Part shown: one piece after another, positions 1 to 10,784 of the stretch
Layout of the letters: each line of letters opens with the position of its first letter
Numbering within the stretch: the first letter of the stretch is position 1
DNA from: Aquila chrysaetos chrysaetos
Lineage: Eukaryota > Chordata > Aves > Accipitriformes > Accipitridae
DNA length: 64,000 nucleotides
Direction: 5' to 3'
Assembly: GCF_900496995.4 (NCBI RefSeq)
Contig: NW_024470392.1
Coordinates: 1 to 64,000 of the forward strand
Notes under the pieces: generated by a model
The model's database searches: none
What the model was told of the DNA's origin: nothing
The model's input: the letters and a program-made list of their open reading frames with translations, nothing else
Program-made: the position numbers and the translations under genes

Positions 1-475
1 GTTTGAAGGATGAGGTATTAAGGAGTAGTAATATATGGATAATTCTGGATTGGACTGAAGGACATTGATGATAGGTATGAAGTATCTGAGGAATTGTTGA
101 TTAGTTTTTTATGTTAGGATTCCGTCTTATTATTAGATTAGTGATGCAGTCCTTACGCACGCTTTATTGATGATATTCTTATTTATGTCGTGCTTCCTCC
201 GCGTGCCATGCTTGTCTTCCTCTGTATTGTGCGGCGGATTCCGTTATTACGCGTTCCTTCACATGTCTTCGGCTATGTTTCCTTATGGTCTTGGTTGCTA
301 CGTCTGCGAGGAGTCTGGCTGACCGGCGCAGGTCTGAGCGGGCTGGCGCGCTGGCGCCGGGCCTCATTGCGGGATTAGGGAGGAGGAGGAAGAGGAGAAG
401 GGATGAAGGGGGGGAGGCGGCGGAGGGAGGAAGAGGAAGGAGGGATGGAGGAAGAGGAGGCCGGCCTGCCGGCAG
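1..475. other. Left edge, no gene recognised apart from the flank of the lectin exon
   Basis: The first 280 bases or so are AT-rich and irregular, unlike the GC-rich array-filled sequence that follows. From about 390 the sequence becomes a purine-rich GGA/GGAGG tract that ends in a usable 3' splice site (CCGGCAG) just before the lectin exon. I see no earlier exon of a plus-strand gene here. Confidence 0.4.
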
Positions 476-584
476 GTTCACGGTCCGCGGCGGGGCCGAC
501 TGCGCCTACCTGGGGGACGCGGACGTGCAGACGGCCAGCTGCGCCTCCGAGAAGCACTGGATCTGCGCCCGCCCGCCCGCCTGA
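476..584 (+). CDS. Terminal exon of a C-type lectin-like (NK receptor) gene
   Basis: The exon follows a CCGGCAG acceptor and encodes the end of a C-type lectin-like domain: FTVRGG, GADCAYL, then ASC and HWICARPP before a TGA at 582-584. The GxDCAYL, C and W-I-C positions are the conserved last cysteines of the CLEC2/KLRB1 (CD69-type) fold. An AATAAA follows at 659-664. The exon needs a preceding exon ending with two bases of a codon, exactly what the minus-strand exon at 2073-1970 supplies, yet this exon is on the plus strand. Either it belongs to a second lectin gene whose other exons lie off the left end, or it is the last exon of the minus-strand gene, inverted in the genome or in the assembly. 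The lectin identity is firm; the gene assignment is not. Confidence 0.75.
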
Positions 585-658
585 ACCCCCTGGGGGGGGG
601 GGGGGGGTCGTGTGTCCCCCCCCACCCATGGGTGCTCCCCCTCCCCCCGCCCCCCCCC

Positions 659-664
659 AATAAA
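659..664 (+). promoter_or_regulatory. Poly(A) signal AATAAA of the lectin terminal exon
   Basis: Canonical AATAAA 75 bases after the lectin stop codon, in a C-rich context. Its placement supports 476-584 being a true last exon. Confidence 0.6.
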
Positions 665-919
665 GGCGCTAGAGCAGGAGGGCGTCGCGGCGGCAGAGCC
701 AGCGCAACTCGGCCCCGCAACTTTCCAACGCCGAGCGACCCCGTCGTAGCACCCCGCAATCCCGGCCCTGGCCCCCGCGCTGCCCGGTCCTGTGGGGGTA
801 CCCCCAAAAAATTAGGGGTACGCCCCAAGTTTGGGGACGGGGGGGGGGGGAGTTACCCTAAAATGTGGGGGGGGGGGATGGCTGGAGAGTTGGGGGGGGA
901 TGGGGGAGGTTTGAGGGGG

Positions 920-1900
920 GAGAGGGGGTACCCCGATATGGATGGGGAGAGGGGTACCCCGATATGGGTGGGGAGGGGAGGAGGGGGTACCCCAATATGG
1001 GTGGGGAGAGGGGGTACCCCAATATGGGTGGGGAGAGGGAGGAGGGGGTACCCCAATATGGGTGGGGAGAGGGGTACCCCAATATGGATGGGGAGGAGGG
1101 GGTACCCCAATATGGGTGGGGAGAGGGGTACCCCAATATGGGTGGGGAGAGGGAGGAGGGGGTACCCCAATATGGGTGGGGAGAGGGGTACCCCAATATG
1201 GGTGGGGAGAGGGGTACCCCAATATGAATGGGGATGGGGAGGAGGGGGTACCCCAATATGGATGGGGAGGAGGGGGTACCCCAATATGGGTGGGGAGAGG
1301 GGTACCCCAATATGAATGGGGATGGGGAGGAGGGGGTACCCCAATATGGGTGGGGAGAGGGGTACCCCAATATGAATGGGGATGGGGAGGAGGGGGTACC
1401 CCAATATGGATGGGGAGGAGGGGGTACCCCAATATGAATGGGGAGAGGGGTACCCCAATATGAATGGGGATGGGGAGAGGGGTACCCCGATACGGATGGG
1501 GGTGGGATGGAGAGGATGGGGTACCCCAATATGGATGAGGAAGAGGGGGCACCCCGATCTAGATGGGGATGGGGAGGAAGGGGCACCCCAATAGGGATGG
1601 GGAGAGGGGTACCCCAATACAGATGGGGGTGGGATGGGGAGGAGGGGGTACCCCGATGTGGATGGGGCTGGGGAGAGGGGTACCCCAATACAGATGGGGA
1701 TGGGGAGGAGGGGGTACCCCAATAGGGATGGGGAGGAGGGGGTACCCCAGTATGGATGGGGATGGGGAGAGGGACACCCCAATATAGGTGGGGATGGGGA
1801 GAGGGGCACCCCGATGCAGATGGGGGTATGGGGGAGAGGGGCACCCCAATATGGGTGGGGATGGGGGGTACCCTAAAGGGCTGGGGATGGGAAGAAGGGC
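920..1900. repeat. Minisatellite with GGTACCCC / ATATGGGTGGGG units
   Basis: More than 20 tandem units of roughly 26-45 bases, each containing GGTACCCCAATATGG followed by GTGGGGAGAGG or GTGGGGAGGAGG. Units at the right end (after about 1540) diverge to GCACCCC. The array is open in several frames on both strands, giving long GYPNMGGE-like or GVPPSPHPYW-like reading frames that are artefacts. It separates the plus-strand lectin exon from the minus-strand lectin exons. Confidence 0.9.
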
Positions 1901-1969
1901 ACCCCGGGGTCACACCCTCCCCTGGGACACCCCCCCCCGCCCCAAGGTCCCCCCCAAATCCCAACTCAC

Positions 1970-4900
1970 GGTGGGGGCTGCTGGGAGCCGTCGGGCCAAA
2001 TCCAGGTGTGGGCACGAAAACGCAGCCCCACCCAAAGGGGGTTCGGTTCCCCCATCACCCCCTCCAGGGAGGCCTGGGGGGGCCAAAGAGGGGGGTGTCA
2101 GACTGGGGGCCCCCCCTTGCACCCCCAAACCCACCTGGTAACCAACAACCCAGGGTCCCCCCCCCAGTCACAGATATTTTGAGGGATGCTGCAGCATCAG
2201 ATGCCCCAATTCCCTCCTCCCCCAAATCTCCCCCTAAATGGGTACTTTTGGGGGTGCTGCTGCCTGGGACACCCCAATCCCCCCCCAAATGGGTATTTTT
2301 TGGGGTGCCACAGCCTGGGATACCCCCAAATCTAGCCATAATGGTTTTTTTGGGGGGTGTTGGAGCCTAGGATGCCCCAATTCCTCCCCTAAAATGGATA
2401 TTTTTGAGGGTTCCGCAGACTGGAATGCTCCAATCCCCCCCCCAAATGGATATTTTTTGGGGTGCTGCTACCTGGGACACCCCAATCCACCCCCAAAACC
2501 CCCAATAATGGATATTTTTTGGGGTGCTGCTACCTGGGATGCCCCAATCCCCCCCAATAATGGATATTTTTGGGGGTGCTGCTACCTGGGACACCCCAAT
2601 CCACCCCCAAAACCCCCAATAATGGATATTTTTTGGGGTGCTGCTACCTGGGGTGCCCCAATCCCCCCCAATAATGGATATTTTTGGGGGTGCTGCTACC
2701 TGGGACACCCCAATCCACCCCCAAAACCCCCAATAATGGATATTTTTTGGGGTGTGCTGCTACCTGGGGTGCCCCAATCCCCCCCAATAATGGATATTTT
2801 TGGGGGTGCTGCTACCTGGGACACCCCAATCCACCCCCAAAACCCCCAATAATGGATATTTTTTGGGGTGCTGCTACCTGGGATGCCCCAATCCCCCCCA
2901 ATAATGGATATTTTTTGGGGTGCTGCTACCTGGGACACCCCAATCCACCCCCAAAACCCCCAATAATGGATATTTTTGGGGGTGCTGCTACCTGGGATGC
3001 CCCATTTCCTCCCAAAGCCCCCCCCCAAACTGTTGCTTTTTCAGGGTGTCACACTACGAGATGTCCCCAAACCCAACCATAAGGAATATTTTTGGGGGTG
3101 CCGCTGCCTGCAATGCCCCAATATCCCCCCAAATCCTTCCCCAAAAGTGATATTTGGGGGGGGGGGTTTTACACAACGTGGGACACCCCAATCTTCCCCC
3201 AACACCCCCCCCCCCAGGAAGGTATCTAGGGGAACCAGCATCATTTTGGGGGTGTCTCACCGCAGCCGGGAAGTCGCGGGGGCTGAGCAGTCGGGCAGCG
3301 CGGGCGGCGCAATCGCGGGCAGCATCGTCCCAGGTACGGGCGGCTGCCGAAATTCGGTAGCAGGCAGCAGCTCGGGGGGTCCAGCCGGGGGGGGCAGAGG
3401 CCACAAGGAGCCTTCGGCCTCCCCCGGGCGCCGTCGTCTTCCTCGCACAGGTCACGGCGAAGGGCAGCCGCCAGCTCGGCCGCGCTCCCGTTACAAGCGG
3501 GTGCCGTCGGTATCGGGGTCCCCGTCGGTCGCCCACTCGCTGCACCCAAAACATCTCCTGAAGTCAACCCAAAAAAGTTGGTGGCCTTTCCCCAGCCCAC
3601 CCGCTGCTCCCCCCTCCCCATTTCTTATGTCATCACCCCTTTTTTGATGCCATCAGCCCCGTTTTTTGATGTCAGCAACCCTTTTTTTATGTCATCACCC
3701 CTTTTTTGATGCCATCAGCCCCTTTTTTTTGACGTCAGCACCCCTTTTTTTATGTCAGCACCCCTTTTTTGATGCCATCAGCCCCTTTTTTTGACGTCAG
3801 CACCCCTTTTTTTATGTCAGCACCCCTTTTTTGATGCCATCAGCCCCTTTTTTTGACGTCAGCACCCCTTTTTTTATGTCATTGCCCCTTTTTTTGATGT
3901 CATGACCCCCTTTTTTGATGCCATCACTCTTTTTGATGTCATCACCTTTTTGCCATCACCCCTTTTTTTGATGTCATCACCCCTTTTTTATGTCATCACC
4001 TTTTTTGATGCCATCACCCCTTTTTCGATGTCATCACCTTTTTTGATGCCATCACCCCTTTTTCGATGTCATCACCCCCTTTTTTTGATGCCATCACCTT
4101 TTTTGATGCCATCACCCCTTTTTCGATATCATCACCCCCTTTTTTGTCATTACCCCCTTTTTTGATGCCATCGCCCCTTTTTTGATATCATCATCCCCCT
4201 TTTTTGATGCCATTACCTTTTTTGATGCCATTACCTTTTTTGATGCCATCACCCCTTTTTTTTGATGCCATCACCCCTTTTTTGATGCCATCGCCCCCTT
4301 TTTCGACAGTATCGCCCCCTTTTTCCCCCTCCTCAACCCCTCTCACGATCTTCCCCCCCCCCCTCCCTTTTTGGCACCCACCCCCCACCCCCACCTCGGG
4401 GCACCCCTGGGTGGGGGATGGGGGTTCAGCGCAGGCGTCAAACGGCTCCACGGGGGTGAGAGGAAAACCCGCGAAAACGATGATTCAGCCCCAAACGGTT
4501 GCGGTGGAGCTGGAGGGGGGGCGGGGGGGTCACCCACAAGCTCCCCCCCTATAGAAGCTGTACCCATATAGGGCCTATTGCCCTATATAGCAGCTCTCCC
4601 CTCATATATAAGCTCCCCACCCTATAGGACCCCCCCCCCATAGGACCCCCCCCCACTCACCGAGCACCCCCAGGACGCCGATGGTCACCCCCAGGATCAG
4701 GCCCCCGGCCAGGGCCAGGCTGGGGGACAGGGGACACCCCCGGGGACAGCGGCCTGGGGGGGGGGAGAGGGATGGGGACAGTGTGGGGACACCCCGGGGG
4801 TGGTCCTGAGTGCACTTCGGCCGCGGTCCTCCCCGTCCCTCCTCCTCCTCCCTCCTTCCCTCTCCCATCCCTCCTCCCATCCTTCCTCATCCTCCCTCCA

Positions 4901-5278
4901 TCCCTTCTCCATCCCTCTTCTCTCCTTCCTCCCTCTTCATCCTCATCCTCCCTCCTCTCATCCTCCCTCCCTCTTCCACCCTTCATCCCTCTTCCATCCT
5001 TCTTCCACCTCCTCCTCCACCCGCCATTCCTCTTCCATCCCTCCTCCTCCTCCCTTCCTCATCCTCCCTCCATCCCTCTTCCTCCACTCTCTCCCTCCCT
5101 CCTCATCCTCCCTCCAGCCCTTTTCCACCCTTCATCCCTCTTCCATCCCTCCTCCTCCCTCCCTCATCCTTCCTCCTCCCTCCCTCCCTCCTCATCCTCC
5201 CTCCCTCCCACCTCGGGTGGGGGTCCCGGCTGTCCCCCCCGGGACCCTCAGGTCAGCATAGACGACCTCCTCAGCCAT
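1970..5278 (-). CDS. NK-type C-type lectin receptor with ITIM (chicken B-NK / KLRB1-like)
   Basis: Four exons run right to left: 5278-5212, 4753-4661, 3539-3261 and 2073-1970. Exon 1 encodes MAEEVVYADLRV, where VVYADL is a V-x-Y-x-x-L ITIM with Tyr7. Exon 2 gives one membrane span (LALAGGLILGVTIGVLGVLG) with no charged residue, so a type II receptor that would not pair with a charged ITAM adaptor. Exon 3 is the stalk, with a CNGS glycosylation sequon and CGLCPPGW, followed by ACYRIS, TWDDA and RDC. Exon 4 carries the lectin signature LWVGLRF and WIWPDGSQ. Splice phases 1, 1, 0 and 2 chain correctly. Two oddities: a run of 8 C (position about 3387-3394) is one longer than the frame needs in CPPGW, and the terminal exon is absent on this strand while a phase-matching one sits inverted at 476-584. 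The inferred role is an inhibitory receptor on NK or T cells. CLEC2D-like ligand genes are the alternative, but those usually lack an ITIM. Confidence 0.78.
2160..3140. repeat. Higher-order tandem repeat inside the lectin intron
   Basis: Units of about 55-60 bases built around ATGGATATTTTTTGGGG and GCTGCTACCTGGGA alternate between two forms, CACCCCAATCCACCCCC and TGCCCCAATCCCCCC. This gives a period of about 115 bases from about 2450 to 3000. The outer copies are more diverged. The array fills the intron between the two lectin exons. Confidence 0.88.
3620..4320. repeat. T-rich array of GATGCCATCACCCC and TGACGTCA units
   Basis: Some 30 short units of CACCCC plus a T run plus GATGCCAT, GATGTCAT or GACGTCAG. 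Perfect TGACGTCA palindromes occur at 3730-3737, 3792-3799 and 3854-3861, spaced 62 bases apart. The array fills the lectin intron between the stalk and membrane exons. Confidence 0.88.
4835..5211. repeat. Pyrimidine tract of CCTCCTCATCCCTC units
   Basis: An almost pure C/T strand made of CATCCCTC, CCTCCTC and TTCCACC pieces, filling the first intron of the lectin gene. It reads open in all plus frames as Ser/Pro/Leu low complexity, which is not a protein. Confidence 0.85.
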
Positions 5279-5510
5279 GTCACCAGCGCTGCCACCGCCG
5301 TGTCCCCCCCCCACCGTGTGTCACCCCCGTGTCCCCGTCCCCCCCCCCCCCGCCGTGGGGTGAATCACTGCAGGGGGGGGGGGGGGAAACCACTGCAAAA
5401 ACATCCGCCCGGGGGGGGGGGGGGGCACCCCAAAACCAGCCCTTCCCCCCACCCCCCCGTGGTGGGGTGGGAGGGGGCAGGGCTTTATTAGTGAGAGCCA
5501 CAGGGTGTTA
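5279..5510. other. Upstream flank of the lectin gene
   Basis: G- and C-run-rich sequence immediately 5' of the lectin start codon. It should include the promoter, but I see no TATA box or CCAAT box that I would defend. Confidence 0.3.
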
Positions 5511-6025
5511 ATTAACAGCCTTATAGGGCTTAATTGGCAGGCTTATAGAGCTTAATTAACAGGTTTACAGAGATTGATTGGAAGGTTTAGGGCTTAATTG
5601 GAAGGTTTACAGAGCTTAATTAATAGGGTAAATAGAGCCTAATTAATAGTGCTAATAGAGCTTAGTTAGCAGGGCTAATAGAGCCTAATTAGCAGGGCTA
5701 ATAGACCTTATTTTCTAGGGTTATCAAGAAAAATTAATGCATCACAAGCCAGCCCCTTTGTGGCACTGGCCCCTCATTAGTGACCAAGGGCCCTCATTAG
5801 TGATCCCAGGGCCTCATTAGCAGCCCTGCACCCCAGTTAGTGACCCACTGACCTCATTAACAATTCCAAGGTCTGGTTAGCAACCCTGGACCCTCATTAG
5901 TGACCCATGGACCTCATTAACAATCCCAGGGCCTCCTTAGCAATCCTGGACCCTCATTAGTGATGCTAGGGCCTCGTTAGCAATCCCAGGCCCTAATTAA
6001 GGCTCTCAGGCCCTAATTAGTGATC
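5511..6025. repeat. Two adjoining AT-rich arrays (TTAATTAACAG and CCTCATTAGTGA units)
   Basis: 5511-5730 holds about seven copies of a unit of about 30 bases containing GCTTAATTAACAGG or GCCTAATTAGCAGGG. 5735-6025 holds about ten copies of a unit of about 30 bases containing CCTCATTAGTGACC or CCTCATTAACAATCC. The shared TTAATTA or ATTAG core suggests one gave rise to the other. Confidence 0.8.
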
Positions 6026-6365
6026 CCTGGGGACACCCTTGTGTGGTGCCTGGGGTGTCCCCAAGGCCACCTGGGCCATGTCCCTGCTGGGGTGGTCCTG
6101 GTGTCCCCCCCCCTTGTCACCTCCCCAGTCACCCCATCCCCGAGGTGGCACCGCATTGTCCCCCAACCACAGGACACCCCCAGCCCCTGTCCCCAAGACG
6201 GGGACACCTTCTCCTCCAGGTGACATCCCCGGGATTGTCCCCTCCAGAGGTGTCCGGATCTCCCTCGTCCCCCACAGCAGGGACAATGACAAAGCTCTGG
6301 ATGTGCTGACTCAGCGCCAGCCTGCCCAGGAAAAGACGGAGCCACCCACAGCCATTTTGTCACCC

Positions 6366-8706
6366 GTTTATTGTCACCCACGTCCCCAAAGGCTGTCCCT
6401 CGTTGTCACCCACCTGTGGGAGATCCAAGAGGGGCTGAGTGACACCGAGGGGGATCCCCAAACCCCCCGGTTTTGCCCCAAAAGATGATCCGCGTGTAGG
6501 GACGAAGCCCCCGGGGACAGCCACAGCTGGCTGTCCCCACAGCAGGGCTGTCCCTTGTCCTCTGCCTCCAGTTCTTACGTGGGTGGCCACGGGTGACCGC
6601 CCACGCCTTTGTGGGAGGGACATAACCCGTGTCCCCATGTCCCCAACGCCCCCAGTGTGTCGTGTCCCCCCCCCGTCCCCCTCAGCTGAAGAGCCAGCAC
6701 AACCCTATACGAGCCCCGGGAGAATCCCCATGGGATGGGTGCTGGGAACCCAGGCACCCAGGTGCCCCCCCCCCCACCCCCACAGGGGACCCAAGTGTTT
6801 TGGGTGTCCCCCTCCCCCCTCCCAGTACCTGTCCCAGCGTCGCTCTGGTCCGGGAACTTCACCCAGAACCTGGAGAGGGGAGGGAAGGAGGTGAGGGGGC
6901 CGGTCCCTATAGGGTGAGGCCTATAGGGGATCAGTGGGGTGGGAGGGAGGGTCCCTATAGGGTCTGGTCCCTATAGGGTCTGATCCCTATAGGGTGAGGT
7001 TGTCCCTACAGGGTCACATATAGAGAAGGGCTGCTCGCTGTAGGGTCAGGTCTATAGGAGATAAGGAGTGGGGTCCCTACAGGGTCTGGTCCCTATAGAA
7101 TCAGGTCTATATGGGGTCAAATTGGTTTGGTTGCTATTGGGTCTAGCTATAGGGGGTCTGGGTCCATCTATAGGGTCAGGTCTGTATGGGGGGGGTGGTG
7201 GTGGGGTGCGGTCCCTATAGAATCAGGTCTATATGGGGTCAAATTGGTTTGGTCCTTATTGGGTCCATCTATGGGGGGGTCTGGGTCCATCTATAGGGTC
7301 AGGTCTGTATGGGGGGGTGGGGGGGGGGGGGTGGTCCCTATAGAATCAGGTCTATATGGGGTCAAATTGGTTTGGTTTCTATTGGGTCCAGCTATAGGGG
7401 GTCTGGGTCCATCTATAGGGTCAGGTCCATATGGGGGGGGGTGCAGTCCCTATAGAATCAGGTCTATATGGGGTCAAATTGGTTTGGTCCTTATTGGGTC
7501 CCTCTATGGGGGGTCTGGGGGGGTATGTGGTCCGTATAGAATCAGGTCTATATGGGGTCAAATTGGTTTCATCCCTATCGGGTCCAGCTATAGGGGGTCT
7601 GGGGGGGTATGTGGTCCATATAGAATCAGGTCTATATGGGGTCAAATTGGTTTGGTCTCTATTGGGTCCAGCTATAGGGGGTCTGGGTCCATCTATAGGG
7701 TCAGGTCCATATGGGGGGGTGGGGGTACAGTCCTTATAGAATCAGGTCTATATGGGGTCAAATTGGTTTGGTCCCTATTGGGTCCGTCTATAGGGGGCCT
7801 GGCCCCTATAAGGGCTGTAGGGGCTGGCGTATACCGGGGGGCACCAAGGGGTGTCCCCGGCCGTAGGTCACCCCGTTGCTCTGCCCTCGGCCCCGGGGCT
7901 GGCACACGGAGCAGTGCCGCCTGGCGGGGGCGGGGAGGGGGCCCTATACGGACTCCTATAGACATCTGCTATAGCCCCCCCACGTCCCCAACAGGCCTAT
8001 ACCCCCTCCACGCACCCCTACGCCCCACCAACACAACCTATACCCCTCGCACGTAGCCCCACATACCTCTACATCCCCCATACCTCCCCCCCCCCCATAC
8101 TCCTCTATAGGCCCCACATCCCCCTATATCCCCCCCCAATACCCCTATATCCCCCCCCATTCTCATACCCGCCATGTACCACTATACCCCCCCCATACCC
8201 CTATATTCCTCCCCATACCCCCCACCCCCCCGTACTCCCCACATACCCTTATGTACCCCATACCACCTATACACTCCCATGCACCCCCAAATCCCCCATA
8301 CGCCGTCCAGACACCCCCATACCCCTCCAGATACCTTCTATACCCCCCAGACACCTCTATATCCCCCATATGTCCCATATACCCCCATATAACCCCCCAG
8401 ACGTCCTTATAACCCCCATATGCCCTATATACCCCCCCAGACAACCCCTATCCCCCCCATATGTCCCATATATCCCTCCAAACAACCCCCATACCCCCCC
8501 CCCATGCCCCTATATATGCCCCATATACCCATTCAGGCACCCCCATACCCCTATATATCCCTCTAAGCACCCCTACACCCACCCACCCGCCTATATACCC
8601 CTCTATCTCCTCCAGATACCCCTATATACCCCCTATATACCCTCCAGCTGCCCCTACAGAACCCCCGCCCGCCTCCCCCTCACCCGCCCCTGCCGGCGCC
8701 CATCAT
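6366..8706 (-). CDS. Possible small multi-exon gene, function unknown
   Basis: This is an exon-by-exon guess. A start MMGAGRG at 8706-8684 ends in a GTGAGG donor and lies about 65-100 bases downstream of two minus-strand CCAAT boxes. A phase-compatible exon could be 7920-7835, encoding RHCSVCQPRGRGQSNGV, between a GCCAG acceptor and a GTATAC donor. A third candidate at about 6884-6842 (FWVKFPDQSDAG) sits between CTCCAG and GTACTG, and a fourth near 6515-6460 reads RPYTRIIFWGK. An AATAAA on the minus strand occurs near 6370. The peptide pieces look less repetitive than their surroundings, but I recognise no family and the phases beyond the second exon do not chain cleanly. Confidence 0.22.
6900..7820. 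repeat. Array with GGTCAAATTGGTTTGGT units
   Basis: Six long units of roughly 100-130 bases, each containing AATCAGGTCTATATGG, GGTCAAATTGGTTTGGT and GGGTCTGGGTCCATC. Shorter CCCTATAGGGT units lie at its left. The units are very similar to each other, suggesting recent spread. Confidence 0.88.
8050..8660. repeat. C-rich CCCCATATACCCC array
   Basis: Irregular tandem units of 10-25 bases such as CCCCATATACCCC, CCAGACACC and CCCTATATACC. No coding potential; it ends at the CpG island. Confidence 0.8.
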
Positions 8707-8960
8707 GGCCGCCGCCGCGCGGCCTTCTGGGAACGCCCCCTCCTCCCTCTCTGCGCGCAGCCGCCGCCTCCGATTGGCTGCCAGCCGCGCGCGCCCGCGG
8801 CGATTGGCGGGAAGCGGCGGTGGGTGGGAGCTGGCAGGAGAGGGAGGGGGCGGGCGCGGGGCTGGTGGGAAGGGGGCGGGGACTGGCGGCGGGGCGGGGC
8901 TGAGGGGGGAAGGGGGCGTGGTTTGATAAAGGGGCGGGGCCTGCGCGGCTCCAGAGGGGA
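8640..8960. promoter_or_regulatory. CpG-island promoter with paired CCAAT boxes and GC boxes
   Basis: A CpG-dense block with inverted CCAAT boxes CGATTGG at 8771-8777 and 8801-8807, exactly 30 bases apart, and GGGGCGGGG boxes at about 8891-8940. CCAAT reads directly on the minus strand, where an ATG with a nearby donor follows at 8706. A plus-strand start ATGGCCGCCGCC at 8705 is an alternative. Paired NF-Y-type sites in a CpG island are typical of housekeeping promoters. Confidence 0.55.
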
Positions 8961-8989
8961 GGGGGAGGTAATAAGCGTTAATAACGGGG

Positions 8990-10440
8990 GGCAGCCCCAA
9001 AATTGGGGTAATAACCCCTAATAATGAGGTAAAAATGGCTAATAATGGGGAATAATAGAGAATAATCCCAAATAAAAGAGGAAATAACGCCTAATAATGG
9101 GGTAATAATCGCTAATAATGGGGGATAGCCCTAATATTGGGGGGGCATGGGGGAGTAACCCCTAATAATGGGTTAAGAACCGCTAACAAAAGGGAATAAT
9201 GAGGGAATGACCCCAAATATAGGGGGAAAATCGGGGAGAAACCCCTAATAATAAAGTTATAACTGCTAATAATGGGGAATAGCCCCTAATAAGTGGGGGA
9301 TTAACCCCTAATAATGGGGTAATAATGGCTAATAATGGGGAATACCTCCAAATAAAGGGGGGAAATGGTGGAATAACTCCTAATAATGAGGTAATAAGAG
9401 CTAATAATGGGGAATAGTGGCGGAAAGTTCCAAATAGTGGGGGGAAATGGGGGAATAACCCCTAATAATGGGGTAATAATCGCTAATAATGTGGAAAAAT
9501 GGGGGAATAGCCCCAAATAATGGGGGGAAAATAGGTGATATTGAAGGAATAACCCCTAATAATGGTGATTAATGGGGAACTAGTCCCCGAAATTTGGAGA
9601 TAAAGGGGAAATAGATCCTAATAATGTAGAATAATAGGGAATAGTGGGGGAATAGGCACTAATAGAGAAAAATAATGGGAAAATAACCCTTAATAATGAG
9701 GAATTGCACCTAATTATGGGGAATAATGGGGAGTAACAGTCAGTGAGAAGGTAATAAGAGGGAAATAATGGGGCAACAACCCCTAATAATGGGTAATACC
9801 GGTTAATAATGAGGAATAATGGGGGACTTTCCCCTAATTAAGGGAGGCATCAGGCCTGATAATGAAAAATAACTGCTAATGGTGGGGAACAATGGTGAAA
9901 ATGGGGAATTAATGGGTAATAATGGGGATGTAATCCTTAATAATGGGGAAATAATGCCTAATAATTGGGAAATATTGGCTAATAATGGGAAATGGTGGCT
10001 CATAATGGGATGTAGTGGCCAATAATGGGGAAATAATGGGTAATAATGGCAAATAGTGCCTAATAATGGGGAACTAATGGCTAATAATGGGAAAATAATG
10101 GTTAATAATGGAAAGTAGTGGCTAATAATGGGGGAAACTGCTAATAATGGGGAAATAATTGTTAATAATGGGAAATAGCTATTATAATGGGGAAATAGCT
10201 GCTAATAATGGGGAAATAACAGCTAATGATTGCAAATAATGGCTAATAATTTTGAAATAATGTCTAATAATTCAGAAATAACTGCTAATACTGGGAAATA
10301 GTGGCTAATAATGGGGAAATAACAGCTGATAATCATGAAATAATGGCTACTAATGGGGAAATAGTGGCTAATAATGGGAAAACCCACCACAAATAGTTGG
10401 GAAATAAGCTCTCCTTCTGGGAGAATGACTCTTAATGATG
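8990..10440. repeat. 1.4-kb TAATAATGGGG array
   Basis: About 80 irregular units of 14-22 bases built on CTAATAATGGGGAAATA, with variants AATAACCCC and AATAGTGGC. It is the longest AT-rich block in the left half and starts abruptly at the edge of the CpG island. Confidence 0.92.
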
Positions 10441-10780
10441 GAATTCGGCCCCGGACGCCTGGGTGTCCCCCCCCCTCCCCAGCTGTTCCCCCCCAAACAG
10501 CTGCTGCCCCCCCCCATCCCCAGCTGTTGGGGGGCAGCTGGCAGGACCACGTGGGGACCCAGGCGTCTGGGGAAAAGGGGGGGGCAATCCGCCCCAATAT
10601 TTTTAGACCCTGAGACATGCGGTCACTGCCCAACCACGCGGGGAGGGGGGGGGGGCCAAATATGGCGAGTGGTGGCATGTCTGTCCATCCACACCCCCCC
10701 CCCCCACCTTGGGGTGCCCCCCACCCCAGGGTGGTGCCCTGGCACCTACTGCTGGGAGCATCCCCCCCCCCAGGGCACAA
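10441..10780. other. Unique spacer with two copies of the GGACCCAGGCGTC motif
   Basis: Non-repetitive GC-rich spacer between two arrays. It holds minus- and plus-oriented copies of the dispersed motif at about 10450-10467 and 10555-10571. No gene seen. Confidence 0.4.
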
Positions 10781-10784
10781 CCTA

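Noticed and set aside
812-2015. Long Pro/His/Ser/Gly-rich open frames (up to 385 codons) on both strands
   Set aside because: They are the GGTACCCC minisatellite read in several frames; repeats without stop codons, no conserved domain, no independent start or splice support.
6366-6640. A named mitochondrial or ribosomal protein from RPYTRIIFWGK
   Set aside because: The peptide looks protein-like but I could not match it to a family with confidence, so no name is given.
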